Shown here piece by piece: positions 1 through 8,988 of a stretch of DNA of 17,541 nucleotides. Under the pieces are notes generated by a model. That model was not told the DNA's origin. It saw only the letters and a list, made by a program, of their open reading frames with translations, and searched no databases. Each line of letters opens with the position of its first letter. Position 1 is the stretch's first letter. A program made the position numbers and the translations under genes. The stretch is taken from positions 1 to 17,541 of the forward strand of contig CAYLIK010000057.1 of NCBI GenBank assembly GCA_964383565.1. The letters run 5' to 3'. This stretch comes from CANJQJ01 sp964383565. GTDB lineage: Bacteria > Pseudomonadota > Alphaproteobacteria > Sphingomonadales > Sphingomonadaceae.

Positions 1-612
1 CCCAAGGTCTCCAGGATCGTCGCCGAGAACAACATCATCGTCGGCAATACCGTGCTGTATGGCGCCATCGAGGGCGAATGCTACTTCCGGGGCGTGGCCG
101 GCGAGCGCTTCGCCGTCCGGAATTCCGGCGCCATCGCGGTGGTGGAAGGCGTCGGCGATCATGGTTGCGAATACATGACCGGCGGCGTCGTCCTCGTGAT
201 CGGCGCCACCGGCCGCAACTTCGCCGCCGGCATGTCGGGTGGCGTCGCCTATGTGCTGGACGAGACCGGTGATTTCTCCAAGCGCTGCAACATGGCCATG
301 GTGGATCTGGAGCCGGTGGCCGCCGAGGAAGAGGCCAACGTCCGCCACGAGAATCAGTCGGGCGACCTGGAAAGCCACGGCCTGGTCGAGCTGATGAGCG
401 ACATGACCCGCGACGATGCCTCGCGCATCCGCGCCATGCTGCGCAATCACCGCCATTTCACGGGCAGCAAGCGCGCCCACGACATCCTGCTGAACTGGGA
501 GTACTACATGCCCAAGTTCGTCAAGGTGATGCCGGTCGATTACCGGCGCGCCCTGCTCGAAATGCAACAGAAGGCCCAGGCCCCCAGGGTCGCCGCGCAG
601 GGAGGCCGCTGA
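1..612 (+). CDS. gltB: Glutamate synthase large subunit, C-terminal fragment (5' end outside window)
   Basis: The reading frame is open from base 1 to the TGA at 610-612 and gives the last 203 residues of a protein normally about 1,500 residues long. The sequence is the glycine-rich GXGXG beta-helix domain that closes GltB, with recognisable stretches GDHGCEYMTGG and GRNFAAGMSGG at about residues 55-80 of the fragment. A helical tail ending in AAQGGR follows. In the family, GltB takes ammonia from glutamine and passes it to 2-oxoglutarate, using electrons from GltD. The catalytic amidotransferase and FMN domains are upstream and unseen. gltD starts one base after the stop, so the two are co-transcribed. 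Third codon positions are nearly all G or C, unlike genes after about 1,640. Identification is secure; the native organism of this segment is in doubt. Confidence 0.95.
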   Translation, partial: PKVSRIVAENNIIVGNTVLYGAIEGECYFRGVAGERFAVRNSGAIAVVEGVGDHGCEYMTGGVVLVIGATGRNFAAGMSGGVAYVLDETGDFSKRCNMAMVDLEPVAAEEEANVRHENQSGDLESHGLVELMSDMTRDDASRIRAMLRNHRHFTGSKRAHDILLNWEYYMPKFVKVMPVDYRRALLEMQQKAQAPRVAAQGGR

Positions 613-613
613 C

Positions 614-2038
614 ATGGGCAAGCCGACCGGTTTCAAGGAATTCGCCCGCCAGACTCCCGGCTATGAGAAGCCGGAGGAACGGGTCAGGCATTACCGCGAA
701 TTCACCAAGCCCATGACCGACGAGGATCTGGCGAAGCAGGGCGCGCGCTGCATGGATTGCGGCATTCCCTTCTGTCACCAGGGGTGCCCGGTCAACAACA
801 TCATTCCGGACTGGAACGATCTGGTGTACCGCAACCGGTGGAAGGAGGCGCTGGATGTGCTGCACTCCACCAACAACTTCCCGGAATTCACCGGCCGCAT
901 CTGCCCGGCTCCGTGCGAGGCGGCCTGTACGCTGAACATCACCGACGAACCGGTGGCCATCAAGACCATCGAGCACGCCATCGTCGAGCGTGGCTGGGCC
1001 GAGGGCTGGATCACGCCCGATACCCACACCCCCCGCACCGGCAAGACGGTGGCCGTGGTCGGCGGCGGTCCCGCCGGCATGGCGGCGGCGCAGCAACTGG
1101 CCCGCGCCGGCCATTCGGTGGTGCTGTTCGAGAAGAACGCCAAGGTGGGCGGTCTGCTGCGCTACGGCATTCCCGATTTCAAGCTGGACAAGTCGGTGAT
1201 CGACCGCCGCATGGCCCAGATGGCCGCCGAGGGCGTCGAACTGCGCGCCAATGCCCATGTGGGCGTTACCGTGTCGCCTCAGGACCTGCTGGACGGCTTC
1301 GACGCCGTGGTGCTGACCGGTGGTTCGGAAAAACCCCGCGACCTGCCGGTTCCCGGCCGCGATCTGGCCGGCGTTCACTTCGCCATGGACTTCCTGACCC
1401 AGCAGAACCGCCGCAATGGCGGCGAAGCCGTTGGCGTGGCCGATATTCTTGCCACTGGCAAGAGGGTGGTGGTGATCGGCGGCGGCGATACCGGGGCCGA
1501 TTGCGTCGGCACCTCCAACCGGCAGGGCGCGGCCTCGGTCACCCAGATCGAGATCATGCCCAAGCCGCCCGAGAAGGAGGACAAGGGCCTCACCTGGCCG
1601 GACTGGCCGATGAAGCTGCGCACTTCATCGTCGCAGGAAGAGGGTTGTGACCGCGACTGGTCAGTGATGACCAAGCGCTTCCTTGGTATCGGCGGCCAGC
1701 TGACTGCGCTTGAATGCGCGCGGGTTGAATGGGTGGATGGCCGCCCGCGCGAGATCGTGGGCAGCGAGTTTCAGATCAAGGCGGATCTCGTTTTGCTGGC
1801 GATGGGCTTCCTCGGCCCCCGCAAGACTGGCATGATCGAGCAATCCGGTGTCACGTTGGACGAGCGCGGCAACGTCAAGGCAGATACTGTAGGCTACGCA
1901 TCGAGCGAGGACGGCGTCTTTTCCTGCGGCGACATGCGGCGGGGACAGTCACTGGTCGTATGGGCGATCCGGGAAGGGCGGCAATGCGCGCGTGCAGTCG
2001 ATCTTCATCTGATGGGGACGACCACGCTGCCACGCTGA
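614..2038 (+). CDS. gltD: Glutamate synthase small subunit (NADPH, FAD, Fe-S)
   Basis: This 474-residue protein has the usual family length. It supplies electrons from NADPH to GltB for glutamate synthesis. An N-terminal Fe-S region has C46, C49, C54 and C58 (CMDCGIPFCHQGCP) and a later CPAPCEAAC cluster. The FAD-binding GGGPAG starts at residue 150 and a second nucleotide site, GGGDTG, at residue 289. The C-terminus holds GDMRRGQSLVVWAIREGRQ. The start is set by GGAGG at 601-605, eight bases before the ATG. The protein is continuous, with no frameshift, but codon use changes near residue 336 (about base 1,620). Before that, almost every third base is G or C; afterwards codons such as ACT, TCA, GAA, GGT, CTT and GTT are frequent. 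The gene may therefore join two source genomes, although the protein reads as one intact GltD. Confidence 0.95.
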   Translation: MGKPTGFKEFARQTPGYEKPEERVRHYREFTKPMTDEDLAKQGARCMDCGIPFCHQGCPVNNIIPDWNDLVYRNRWKEALDVLHSTNNFPEFTGRICPAPCEAACTLNITDEPVAIKTIEHAIVERGWAEGWITPDTHTPRTGKTVAVVGGGPAGMAAAQQLARAGHSVVLFEKNAKVGGLLRYGIPDFKLDKSVIDRRMAQMAAEGVELRANAHVGVTVSPQDLLDGFDAVVLTGGSEKPRDLPVPGRDLAGVHFAMDFLTQQNRRNGGEAVGVADILATGKRVVVIGGGDTGADCVGTSNRQGAASVTQIEIMPKPPEKEDKGLTWPDWPMKLRTSSSQEEGCDRDWSVMTKRFLGIGGQLTALECARVEWVDGRPREIVGSEFQIKADLVLLAMGFLGPRKTGMIEQSGVTLDERGNVKADTVGYASSEDGVFSCGDMRRGQSLVVWAIREGRQCARAVDLHLMGTTTLPR

Positions 2039-2083
2039 TTTCGAGAGGGAAAAGGTGGTGCAAAAAAAGCAACCAGTTTCATC

Positions 2084-3304
2084 TTGAAATCGATATCGCA
2101 TCGCAGCATATGGTCGTCGATGCGGTTGGTCCTTCTCCTCGGCCTGATGAGCCTTGCAGCCTGTTCCGGGGACAACCAGGGTACGCCGCCGCCGCCAACC
2201 GTTACTGTTGCCGCGCCTATCTCTCGAGCCGTCAGTGATTGGGATGAATATGTCGGCCGGTTTGAGGCGATCGACAACGTCCAGGTTCTGCCTCGGGTAG
2301 CTGGTCAGATCGTCGCAGTCCGCTTTCGGCCGGGTGTGGAGGTCCAGAAGGGCCAGCCGCTGTTCGAGATTGATCCCAGGCCCTATCGCGCGGCTTATCT
2401 TCAGGCGAAGGCTTCCATTCTGAGCGCGTCGGCGGCGCTCGCCAATTCCAAAAGTGAGCTTGCGCGCGCAACCGAGCTCAAATCCTTCAATGCCGTTTCA
2501 CAGCAGGAATATGAGACGAAGATTGCCGCGCAACGCACCGCCGAAGCCAATCTGGAGGCAGCGCGCGCCAATGCGGAGGCGCGGGAACTCGATCTTTCAT
2601 TTACGATCGTAAGATCGCCGATCAACGGGCGGGTATCGGACAAGCGGGTTGCGATCGGCGATCAGGTAAAGGCGAATGAAACGCTGCTCACCACGGTCGT
2701 TTCGGTCAATCCGATCTGGTTCAGTTTCGAGGGAGCCGAATCCTTCTACCTCAAATATATCCGGCAGGCGCGGGACGGAGAGCGTAGATCGTCCCGCTAC
2801 GCGCCGAATCCAGTGGAAGTCCAGCTCTCGGACGAGAAGGATTATAGCTGGCGCGGTCGCATGGTGTTCGTGGACAATGCGCTCGACACCGGCAGCGGCA
2901 CGATCCGGGCGCATGCAGTGATCGAAAATCCAAATGGTTTCCTGGTGCCGGGAATGTTCGGCCGCGCTCGCCTCCTCGGGTCGGGCACATACCAGGCCAT
3001 GCTGGTGCCGGATGAGGCGATCCTTACCGATCAGACGCGGAAGCTCATCTACACCGTTGGCAAGGACGGCAAGACGGTAGCCCGTCCGGTCGAAACGGGG
3101 CCGATGGTGGAAGGCTTGCGGGTGATTCGTTCGGGTCTTAAGCCGGGCGAAAGGATCATCATCGAAGGTCTGGCGCAAATGCGTCCCGGCATGCCGGTTA
3201 CTGTCCGTCAGGGGCGCATCAAACCGCGCGCGGCGGATACATCGCCTGATTCGCTGCCCACATCCGCCCCGCCCGCCGAGCAGCTCAAGCCAGCGGATAG
3301 CTGA
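2084..3304 (+). CDS. RND efflux periplasmic adaptor (membrane fusion) lipoprotein
   Basis: This is a periplasmic adaptor of the AcrA/MexE family, linking the inner-membrane pump to the outer-membrane channel. The N-terminus has a signal peptide with lipobox LAAC, so it should be acylated and anchored in the inner membrane. Then come the first beta-barrel and lipoyl half-motif (DNVQVLPRVAGQIVAV), a long alanine-rich helical hairpin, the second lipoyl half (IVRSPINGRVSDKR) and the barrel and membrane-proximal domains. The open frame begins with TTG at 2,084 (406 residues). An in-frame ATG at 2,120 gives 394 residues and a short MRLVLLLGLMSLAAC signal. Neither has a clear ribosome-binding site, so the start is unsettled; I favour 2,120. 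It lies 45-81 bases after gltD. Its stop overlaps the next start as TGATG, so the two are translationally coupled. Confidence 0.92.
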   Translation: MKSISHRSIWSSMRLVLLLGLMSLAACSGDNQGTPPPPTVTVAAPISRAVSDWDEYVGRFEAIDNVQVLPRVAGQIVAVRFRPGVEVQKGQPLFEIDPRPYRAAYLQAKASILSASAALANSKSELARATELKSFNAVSQQEYETKIAAQRTAEANLEAARANAEARELDLSFTIVRSPINGRVSDKRVAIGDQVKANETLLTTVVSVNPIWFSFEGAESFYLKYIRQARDGERRSSRYAPNPVEVQLSDEKDYSWRGRMVFVDNALDTGSGTIRAHAVIENPNGFLVPGMFGRARLLGSGTYQAMLVPDEAILTDQTRKLIYTVGKDGKTVARPVETGPMVEGLRVIRSGLKPGERIIIEGLAQMRPGMPVTVRQGRIKPRAADTSPDSLPTSAPPAEQLKPADS

Positions 3305-6300
3305 TGCGTCTTCCGCATTTCTTCATCGATCGTCCGATTTTCGCGGCGGTCGTGTCGATTCTCATCGTGATAGCCGGGCTGGTAGCCTATCCGGGATTGC
3401 CGGTCGGCCAATATCCGGAAATCGCGCCGCCTACAGTGGTTGTGTCGGCGACATATCCCGGCGCTACCGCCGAAACGCTCGCAGATACTGTCGCAGGACC
3501 TCTCGAAGAGGCGATCAACGGCGTCGAGGGCATGATCTACATGTCCTCTTCAGCCACTGCCTCGGGCTCGCTTACGATCACCGTTTCCTTCAATCCCGGC
3601 ACTGACGTCGATCAGGCCCAGGTGCTGGTCCAGAATCGTGTTGCGACGGCGGAACCCCGCCTGCCTGAGGAAGTGCGCCAGATCGGCGTGACGGTGCTGA
3701 AAAATTCTCCAGACTTGCTGATGGTGATCGCGCTCAGCTCGCCCGATGGATCGCTGGACACCCAATATATCGGTAATTACGCGAAGCTGCACATCGTCGA
3801 CCAGCTGCTTCGTATCCAGGGGGTGGGAGGCGTCCGTACCCCTGGTGGCCGTGATTACAATATGCGCATCTGGATCGATCCGGATCGTGCTGCCGAACGC
3901 AACATGACGGTCGATGAAATCACCGGCGCAATCAGGAACCAGAATTCGCAGGTTGCGGCGGGTGCGCTTGGCCAGCCGCCGTTCAACACCGGCGGCACCG
4001 CCTATCAGCTTTCGATCCAGACTAAAGGGCGGCTGACTACGCCCGAGGAATTTGGCGACATCATTCTCAAGCGCGATGCCGAGGGCCGGATGACGCGGCT
4101 GCGTGATGTGGCCCGGGTCGAACTCGGCGCTCTCAGCTACGATACCAACGGATATGTGAACGGCCGGCCAGCGGTCGGCATGCCGGTCGTGCAGCTTCCG
4201 GGTTCGAATGCACTGGCCACGGCCGAGGCCGTGAAAACCGCGATGGAAGACATGGCCAAGGAATTTCCACCTGGCCTCACCTGGCAGGCGACCTACGATC
4301 CGACGCTCTACATCACCGCGTCCATCGATGCAGTGGAGCAGACGTTGATCGAGGCGCTGATCCTCGTCTCGCTGGTCGTTCTGTTGTTCCTGCAAAGCTG
4401 GCGCGCGGCCATTATTCCGATTCTGGCGATTCCGGTATCGCTGGTCGGCACGCTGGCGATGATGGCGCTGTTCGGCTTCTCGATCAACAATCTGTCGCTG
4501 TTCGGTCTGGTGCTCGCCATCGGCATCGTGGTCGACGACGCCATCGTGGTGGTCGAAAATATCGAGCGGCTGATGGAAGAGGAGGGGCTCCGGCCGCTCG
4601 AGGCTGCGCACAGATCGATGGACGAAGTGTCCGGCGCGCTGATCGCCATCGCGCTCGTGCTGTGCGGCGTCTTCATTCCGACGGCCTTCATCTCGGGCGT
4701 TTCCGGGGCATTCTACAAGCAGTTCGCGTTGACGATTGTGTCCGCGACCGCGATTTCTTGCTTGGTATCGCTGACGCTCTCGCCAGCGATGGCAGCGCTG
4801 ATCCTCCGCCCCAAGCACGCCCAGGAGCCGGCGGAAGGATGGCGCGGTCTGCCCACGCGGTTCGCTCGGGGATTCAACCATCGCTTCGAGAGGCTGAGCG
4901 AACGTTATGGTGCACTGACATCACGGACGGTGCGCCGGCTTTCGGTGCTGGCGATCATTTATGTCTGCCTGCTCGCTGTCGCCGGGTGGCGCTTCTATGC
5001 GACTCCCGCCGGTTTCATCCCGCCCCAGGATCAAGGCTATGTGATCGTCGCGCTGCAGATGCCGCCAGGCACGACTTTGCAACGAACCGACGAGACCGTA
5101 CATCGCGCGCTCGATGTGGTGCGCAAGCATCCCGCTTATGAAAACAGCATTGCGTTCGCTGGATTCGATGCCACCAATTTCGGAAACTCGCCGAGCGCCG
5201 CCACGATCTTCATGCCATTGAAGCCCTTCGGCGAGCGAGAGACATCCGACCAAGTCGTTCAGGAACTGCAGCACAGCCTGGGTACAATCAACACCGGAAC
5301 GATCATCGTGATCGCGCCTCCGCCCGTCCGTGGCCTCGGCACCGGCGGCGGCTACAAGATGATCATCGAGGATCGTTCGGGCGCCGGTTATCAGGCCCTG
5401 GAACAAGCGGCGTTCGCGATGATGAGCGAGGCCAACAAGACGCCCGGCCTGCGATCGGTGTTCACCACCTTCAATACCAAGACGCCCCGGCTGTACGCTG
5501 ACGTCGATCGGGAGAAGGCCGAGCAGATGGGCGTGCCGGTCCAGAATATCTTCAATACGCTCAACACCTACCTCGGCTCCACCTATATTAACGACTTCAA
5601 CTATCTCGGCCGGACGTTCCGGGTTACCGCCGAGGCCGATGCACCCTATCGCGACGACGTCAACGATGTGGGCCGGCTCAAGACCCGATCGGCCTCCGGT
5701 GCCATGGTGCCGCTGGCGGCGGTGATGGATCTGCGCAACGACAGCGGCCCGTATCGGGTGGTTCGCTACAATCTCTATCCCTCGGTGGAATTGCAGGGCG
5801 ACACCGTCCACGGATACTCCAGCGGCCAGTCACTGGCTTCGATGGAGAAGCTGGCGGAGCGGATATTGCCGACCGGTATGTCCTTCGAATGGACTGAACT
5901 CGCCTATCAGCAGCAGATCGCCGGCAATACTGGCCTGATCGCCTTCGGGCTGGCCGTGGTGTTCATATTCCTGCTGCTGGCGGCGCAATATGAAAGTCTC
6001 GTGCTGCCGTTCGCGGTGATCCTGATCGTGCCTATGTGCCTGCTGGCCGCGATCCTTGGCGTCAATCTGATGGGACGCGACAATAATATCCTCACCCAGA
6101 TCGGATTTATCGTGTTGATCGGGCTCGCGGCGAAGAACGCCATTCTGATCGTCGAGTTTGCGCGTCAGGGCGAAGATGAGGGCCTCGACATGTACGAAGC
6201 CGCCAAGCGCGCCGCCCATCAGCGTCTGCGCCCGATCCTAATGACCTCGATTGCCTTCATCCTGGGCGTGCTGCCGCTCGTGATCAGCAGCGGCCCGGGC

Positions 6301-6489
6301 GCAGAGATGCGTCAGGCTTTGGGCATCGCCGTGTTTTTCGGGATGATCGGCGTGACGCTGTTCGGCCTGCTGTTCACTCCGGCTTTCTATGTCCTCAGCC
6401 GCAAGGGCGGCGACAAGATCGCTGCGTGGTCGCGCCAGATAAGATGGCCTCGCCAGCGGACGCCCCGCGAAGAGAGTGAACCGAGATGA
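3304..6489 (+). CDS. RND multidrug efflux pump, HAE1 (MexF/AcrB) family, inner-membrane subunit
   Basis: The 1,061-residue length fits the hydrophobe/amphiphile efflux family. The N-terminus FFIDRPIFAAVVSILI is the usual first membrane segment, and the protein shows the duplicated layout of six transmembrane helices plus a large periplasmic loop in each half. The proton relay is complete: D411 and D412 in helix 4 (VVDDAIVVVEN), K944 in helix 10 (GLAAKNAILIVEFA) and R976 before PILMTS in helix 11, matching AcrB D407, D408, K940 and R971. It should exchange protons for hydrophobic drugs, solvents or other toxic compounds. The sequence is closest in feel to MexF, but the substrate cannot be read from it. 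It overlaps the adaptor stop by one base and the outer-membrane gene by four bases (ATGA). Confidence 0.95.
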   Translation: MRLPHFFIDRPIFAAVVSILIVIAGLVAYPGLPVGQYPEIAPPTVVVSATYPGATAETLADTVAGPLEEAINGVEGMIYMSSSATASGSLTITVSFNPGTDVDQAQVLVQNRVATAEPRLPEEVRQIGVTVLKNSPDLLMVIALSSPDGSLDTQYIGNYAKLHIVDQLLRIQGVGGVRTPGGRDYNMRIWIDPDRAAERNMTVDEITGAIRNQNSQVAAGALGQPPFNTGGTAYQLSIQTKGRLTTPEEFGDIILKRDAEGRMTRLRDVARVELGALSYDTNGYVNGRPAVGMPVVQLPGSNALATAEAVKTAMEDMAKEFPPGLTWQATYDPTLYITASIDAVEQTLIEALILVSLVVLLFLQSWRAAIIPILAIPVSLVGTLAMMALFGFSINNLSLFGLVLAIGIVVDDAIVVVENIERLMEEEGLRPLEAAHRSMDEVSGALIAIALVLCGVFIPTAFISGVSGAFYKQFALTIVSATAISCLVSLTLSPAMAALILRPKHAQEPAEGWRGLPTRFARGFNHRFERLSERYGALTSRTVRRLSVLAIIYVCLLAVAGWRFYATPAGFIPPQDQGYVIVALQMPPGTTLQRTDETVHRALDVVRKHPAYENSIAFAGFDATNFGNSPSAATIFMPLKPFGERETSDQVVQELQHSLGTINTGTIIVIAPPPVRGLGTGGGYKMIIEDRSGAGYQALEQAAFAMMSEANKTPGLRSVFTTFNTKTPRLYADVDREKAEQMGVPVQNIFNTLNTYLGSTYINDFNYLGRTFRVTAEADAPYRDDVNDVGRLKTRSASGAMVPLAAVMDLRNDSGPYRVVRYNLYPSVELQGDTVHGYSSGQSLASMEKLAERILPTGMSFEWTELAYQQQIAGNTGLIAFGLAVVFIFLLLAAQYESLVLPFAVILIVPMCLLAAILGVNLMGRDNNILTQIGFIVLIGLAAKNAILIVEFARQGEDEGLDMYEAAKRAAHQRLRPILMTSIAFILGVLPLVISSGPGAEMRQALGIAVFFGMIGVTLFGLLFTPAFYVLSRKGGDKIAAWSRQIRWPRQRTPREESEPR

Positions 6490-7916
6490 GGTTGGCGGGC
6501 ATGGCGGCCCTGCTCATGCTCTCCGCTTGCGCGGTGGGTCCGAACTATCACGATCCCAAGCCGCTCGCCGCACCCGCCGTGACTTTGAGCGAAGCAGAGC
6601 ATCTTCCCGCCGTCACCTCGCACGAACCCCAGGGCGACTGGTGGCGCCTGTTCGATTCGCTCGCTCTCGATCATCTCGTCGAGAAAGCGCTGACCTATAA
6701 CAGCGACGTGCGGATCGCGTCGGCCAATCTCAAGCGCGCGCGTGCGCTCCTGCACGGGGCGGGGGCGGCACGGCTGCCGATCACGGACGTCAGCGCAAAT
6801 GTAATCAGAGGCCGCACTGCGCCCAATCAGGGTGGCACCGGCGAAACGGCCGATTTTTATTCAGTCGGCTTCGATGCTTCCTATGAAGTGGATCTGTTCG
6901 GACGGGTAGGCCGATCGATCGAGGCGGCGCGAGGCGATTTCGCCGCGGCGCAAGCGGATCTGGAATCGGCGCGGGTATCGATCGCTGCAGAAACAGCGCG
7001 CACCTATGCAAGCGCCTGCGGCTTTGGGCTTCAAGCCAATGTCGCCCGCACCACCGCGAAGCTTCAGCAGCAGACGCTTGATCTTACACGCCGCCTGTTC
7101 AGCGGCGGTAGTATCAGCCAGCGCGAGGTCGATCAGGCGACTGTGCTGGTGGAACAGGCCAACGCGCAGAGTGTGACCTTCGAGGCGGAACACCGCGCCG
7201 CGCTCTATGCGCTCGCCGTGCTTGTCGGGGATTCGCCGTCTAACCTGGATCCGGCCGCTTCGTCCTGCCGGACGGTGCCATCGATCATGCGGCCGATTCC
7301 GATTGGGGACGGACGCGGATTACTCGCGCGCCGGCCCGACGTGCGATCGGCCGAACGCGCGCTCGCTGCTGACACGGCGCGCATTGGTGTCGCGACGGCG
7401 GCGCTGTTCCCTTCGATCACGCTGCTCGGTTCGATCAACCTTGGCGCGGGTGACGTCGGCGATATCGGCAAGAGGGCGGGCTTCAACTGGTCTGCAGGCC
7501 CGTTGATCAGTTGGAACTTTCCATTCAGCGGCGCGGCCCGGGCTCGGGTGCGCGAAAGCCGTGCCATAGCCGACGGCTCGCTCGCCACGTTCGACAAGGC
7601 GGTGCTGACCGCGCTCCAAGAAACGCAACAGGCGCTTGCCCGTCTTGCCGGGGCGCTGGATCGGGAATCCGCGCTGCAACGCGCACGCGACGCAGCGGAT
7701 CATGCCGCTTTTCTGTCTGGCAAGCGCTTCAACTACGGCGCTGACAATTTCCTCGACCTGCTTGATGCGCAGCGCACGCTTGCAACGGCCAATGCCGCGA
7801 CGGCGCAAGCTGAATCCGATCGGGCCGAAGCGCAGATCGCCTTGTTCAAGGCAGTCGGCGGCGGATGGGCCGAGGCGCCCGATCCAAAACGGCCAGCGCT
7901 TTTCACTCAGCCCTGA
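6486..7916 (+). CDS. Outer-membrane efflux lipoprotein, NodT/OprM family
   Basis: This 476-residue protein is the outer-membrane channel of the tripartite pump. The N-terminus MRLAGMAALLMLSACAVGPNY carries a lipobox (LSAC) followed by the AVGPNY stretch typical of this family, so it is a lipidated TolC-like protein. Two outer-membrane efflux repeats follow, with long alanine-rich helices (around residues 50-250 and 270-460). They include YEVDLFGRVGRSIEAARGD in the first half and FNYGADNFLDLLDAQRTL in the second. The trimer is expected to form an outer-membrane barrel and periplasmic tunnel docking onto the adaptor. The ATG overlaps the pump stop as ATGA. No further pump gene follows; the 72 bases to hemB begin with the palindrome CGGCCTAGGCCG at 7,917-7,928, directly after the stop. 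Confidence 0.93.
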   Translation: MRLAGMAALLMLSACAVGPNYHDPKPLAAPAVTLSEAEHLPAVTSHEPQGDWWRLFDSLALDHLVEKALTYNSDVRIASANLKRARALLHGAGAARLPITDVSANVIRGRTAPNQGGTGETADFYSVGFDASYEVDLFGRVGRSIEAARGDFAAAQADLESARVSIAAETARTYASACGFGLQANVARTTAKLQQQTLDLTRRLFSGGSISQREVDQATVLVEQANAQSVTFEAEHRAALYALAVLVGDSPSNLDPAASSCRTVPSIMRPIPIGDGRGLLARRPDVRSAERALAADTARIGVATAALFPSITLLGSINLGAGDVGDIGKRAGFNWSAGPLISWNFPFSGAARARVRESRAIADGSLATFDKAVLTALQETQQALARLAGALDRESALQRARDAADHAAFLSGKRFNYGADNFLDLLDAQRTLATANAATAQAESDRAEAQIALFKAVGGGWAEAPDPKRPALFTQP

Positions 7917-7988
7917 CGGCCTAGGCCGGACATGGCGCGCCCACGCAGGGCGCTAGCCCAAACGACGGCTTCGCGATATGGGCGAGAT

Positions 7989-8988
7989 ATGACCGCCGCC
8001 TATCCAGCCCTGAGAATGCGTCGCACCCGTGCCGCCGCCTGGAGCCGCGCGCTCCATGCCGAGACGGTGCTCACTCCGTCCGATCTGATCTGGCCGCTGT
8101 TCGTTACTGACGGCAAGGGCGTGGAGGAGCCGATCAGTTCACTGCCTGGCGTGTCTCGTTGGTCGGTCGATCTTGTTGTGGAACGNNNNNNNNNNAAAAG
8201 AAGCGCGAACGCTTGGTATTCCTTGCCTTGCGCTTTTCCCGAACACACCCCGCACGTTGCGGACCGATGATGGACGCGAGGCGCTCAATCCCGGCAATCT
8301 CATGTGCCGCGCCGTGCGGGCGATCAAGGAAGCGGTGCCGGACATCGGTTTGCTGACCGATGTGGCGCTCGATCCTTATACCGCGCACGGCCATGACGGG
8401 CTGCTCGACGAAAAAGGCTATGTCCTGAACGACGCCACCAGCGAGATGCTGGTCGCCCAAGCGGTCAATCAGGCCGAGGCCGGCGCAGATATCATCGCGC
8501 CCTCCGATATGATGGACGGCCGCGTGGGGGCCATCCGCGCTTCGCTTGAGCGTGCTGGACATGTCAACGTCCAGATCATGGCCTATGCCGCCAAATATGC
8601 GAGCGCCTTCTACGGCCCGTTCCGCGACGCGGTCGGCTCAAGCGGATTACTCAAGGGCGACAAGACCACTTATCAAATGGACCCGGCCAACAGCGAGGAA
8701 GCATTACGCGAAGTGGCGCTCGACCTGGCTGAAGGTGCTGACAGCGTGATGGTGAAGCCTGGATTGCCTTATCTCGACATCGTCAGGCGGGTGAAGGATC
8801 GGTTCGAGGTGCCTGTGTTCGCTTATCAGGTGTCCGGCGAATATGCGATGATCGAGGCAGCCGTGGCGGCGGGCGCGGGTGAACGGGACGGGCTGGTGCT
8901 GGAAACGCTGATGGCCTTCAAGCGGGCCGGCTGTTCCGGCGTGCTAACCTACCATGCGGCCCATGCGGCCCGATTGCTAGGCCAATGA
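7989..8988 (+). CDS. hemB: Delta-aminolevulinic acid dehydratase (porphobilinogen synthase), interrupted by an assembly gap
   Basis: HemB condenses two 5-aminolevulinate molecules to porphobilinogen in tetrapyrrole (heme) synthesis. The N-terminal part MTAAYPALRMRRTR to SRWSVDLVVE and the part from KEARTLGIPCLALFP to the C-terminus align end to end with the family. They lie in different frames across the ten N at 8,186-8,195. The catalytic lysines are present in AAKYASAFYG (codon 8,593) and MVKPGLPYLD (codon 8,755). The metal loop reads DVALDPYTAHGHDG, with Asp where zinc-type enzymes have Cys, so this is the Mg-dependent type known from Pseudomonas and alphaproteobacteria. An upstream in-frame ATG at 7,932 would add 19 Arg/Ala-rich residues; I reject it because the family starts near 7,989. 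The stop overlaps the next gene's start as ATGA. The gene is probably intact in the organism. Confidence 0.93.
8186..8195. other. Assembly gap (10 N) inside hemB
   Basis: Ten N form a placeholder between GAACG and AAAAGAAG. The frame before the gap ends in ...GAA CGN and the frame after it resumes with ..A AAA GAA. The number of missing bases must therefore be a multiple of three for hemB to stay in frame, and ten is not. The family pattern VVE-R-A-KEA predicts a real gap of only three bases: the third base of the Arg codon and the first two of an Ala codon. Confidence 0.97.

Noticed and set aside
3550..4881. 443-codon minus-strand frame opposite the RND pump gene (also 4,921-5,811 and 521-1,378)
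   Set aside because: Arg/His/Gln-rich low-complexity translations lacking family features; typical antisense shadows of high-GC coding sequence.
7917..7928. 12-base perfect palindrome CGGCCTAGGCCG just after the efflux operon
   Set aside because: It has no loop or T-run to act as a terminator, and short GC palindromes are expected by chance here; too weak for a separate call.
7932..7988. Possible 19-residue N-terminal extension of HemB from an upstream ATG
   Set aside because: The extension is Arg/Ala-rich and not part of the HemB family; the protein begins naturally at MTAAYPALR.
8953..8970. Tandem repeat CATGCGGCC x2 near the end of hemB
   Set aside because: It simply encodes HAAHAA inside the HemB C-terminus; no sign of a functional repeat.
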